Origin: Nitrososphaerales archaeon TH1177
GTDB lineage: Archaea > Thermoproteota > Nitrososphaeria > Nitrososphaerales > Nitrososphaeraceae
DNA: 6,403 nt
Direction of reading: 5' to 3'
Assembly: GCA_014523515.1 (NCBI GenBank)
Contig: JAATVJ010000160.1
Span: forward strand, 1-6,403
Shown: piece after piece, positions 5,848 to 6,403 of the stretch
How positions within the stretch are numbered: the stretch's first letter is position 1
How the letters are laid out: every line of letters begins with the position of its first letter
Position numbers and translations under genes: made by a program
The notes under the pieces: model-generated
What the model was told of the DNA's origin: nothing
The model's input: the letters and a program-made list of their open reading frames with translations, nothing else
Databases searched by the model: none

Positions 5848-6403
5848 TTAATTGCTTTGTTCTGGCCACATCATGTTTCTCATATCTTTGCCGACTTTTT
5901 CAATCTGATGATTTTCTATCTCTCGCATGTATAATTTGAAAGCGTTCTTACCTTCATTTTTGTACCTAGTTAGCCATTCTTTTGCAAATTGTCCTGATTG
6001 TATTTCAGATAAGACATCTTTCATCTTAGATTTAGAAGATTCATCTATCACACGTGGACCCCTTGTTAATCCACCAAATCGTGCTGTTTCGCTGACACGA
6101 TTGTACATTCCAGTAAGTCCATACTTTTGGATAAGATCTACTATTAATTTCAATTCATGTAAACATTCAAAATATGCTACTTCTGGTTGATATCCCGCTT
6201 CAACTAAGGTTTCAAATGCATTCATGACCAAAGAATGAGTACCTCCACAAAGATCAACTTGTTCTCCAAACCAATCAGTTTCTACTTCTTCCTTGAAAGT
6301 AGTTTCTATTACTCCGGGTCTAGTACTACCAATTCCTTTTGCTAAAGTAAGAACACGATTTAACGCAGTTCCAGTATAATCTTGATATACTGCAACCAAT
6401 GAA
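5848..6403 (-). CDS. ilvC: Ketol-acid reductoisomerase, C-terminal part (cut by window edge)
   Basis: Ketol-acid reductoisomerase carries out the Mg2+-dependent alkyl shift and NAD(P)H reduction of acetolactate or acetohydroxybutyrate in valine, isoleucine and leucine synthesis. About 184 codons are present: the tail of the Rossmann domain (SLVAVYQDYTGTAL) and the whole helical, knotted C-terminal domain of a class I enzyme (about 330 aa in full). The metal ligands are visible: D and E of ETDWFGEQ (D at 6274-6276), and both E of YFECLHELK. The substrate serine is in NRVSETA. The usual wording is DLFGEQ; here a Trp replaces the Leu, which is not itself a ligand. The ending (FAKEWL, then a short charged tail) is normal. 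The first in-frame TTG (6397-6399) is an internal Leu codon, not the start: the real start and the dinucleotide-binding loop are beyond the right edge, so cofactor preference cannot be read. Confidence 0.95.
   Translation of the reverse strand, partial: SLVAVYQDYTGTALNRVLTLAKGIGSTRPGVIETTFKEEVETDWFGEQVDLCGGTHSLVMNAFETLVEAGYQPEVAYFECLHELKLIVDLIQKYGLTGMYNRVSETARFGGLTRGPRVIDESSKSKMKDVLSEIQSGQFAKEWLTRYKNEGKNAFKLYMREIENHQIEKVGKDMRNMMWPEQSN

Overview
The window looks like a slice of an archaeal chromosome, most likely from an ammonia-oxidising archaeon (Nitrososphaerota/Thaumarchaeota) or a close relative. The reasons are: a methylmalonyl-CoA mutase split into separate catalytic and B12-binding subunits; a 3-isopropylmalate dehydrogenase that, from memory, matches the Sulfolobus type much better than the bacterial type; strongly AT-rich spacers with TATA-like boxes 24-35 bp ahead of several starts; and a mix of apparently leaderless starts (two of them TTG) with starts that have a Shine-Dalgarno sequence. 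The assignment is inference from protein motifs and layout; no search was run.

Layout, left to right. At 1-974 (minus) is leuB, cut by the left edge and lacking only its last few residues. At 975-1297 is a 323-bp spacer with the mcmA terminator, the leuB promoter and a small GC-richer island of unknown meaning. At 1298-2902 (minus) is the large subunit of methylmalonyl-CoA mutase, and at 2919-3884 (minus) its G-protein chaperone MeaB, 16 bp upstream in the same operon. At 3885-4068 is a divergent promoter region with a dense run of perfect palindromes. At 4069-4497 (plus) is the small B12-binding subunit of the mutase. It converges on a prohibitin-type SPFH membrane protein at 4620-5705 (minus), with a hairpin terminator between. 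At 5848-6403 (minus) is the C-terminal half of ketol-acid reductoisomerase (ilvC), cut by the right edge.

How the genes work together. The three mutase genes form one functional module. The large and small subunits together make adenosylcobalamin-dependent methylmalonyl-CoA mutase (methylmalonyl-CoA to succinyl-CoA), and MeaB guards and loads the cofactor. In autotrophic thaumarchaea this is a step of the 3-hydroxypropionate/4-hydroxybutyrate CO2-fixation cycle. The module is flanked by two branched-chain amino acid biosynthesis genes, ilvC (valine, isoleucine, leucine) and leuB (leucine). The prohibitin homologue has its own promoter and Shine-Dalgarno sequence, and nothing in the sequence ties it to either pathway.

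I see no clear new multi-gene system. The points most worth a second look are the palindrome cluster in the divergent mutase promoter, the prohibitin homologue with two predicted membrane segments, a 16-bp tandem repeat behind ilvC, and the GC-richer island upstream of leuB.
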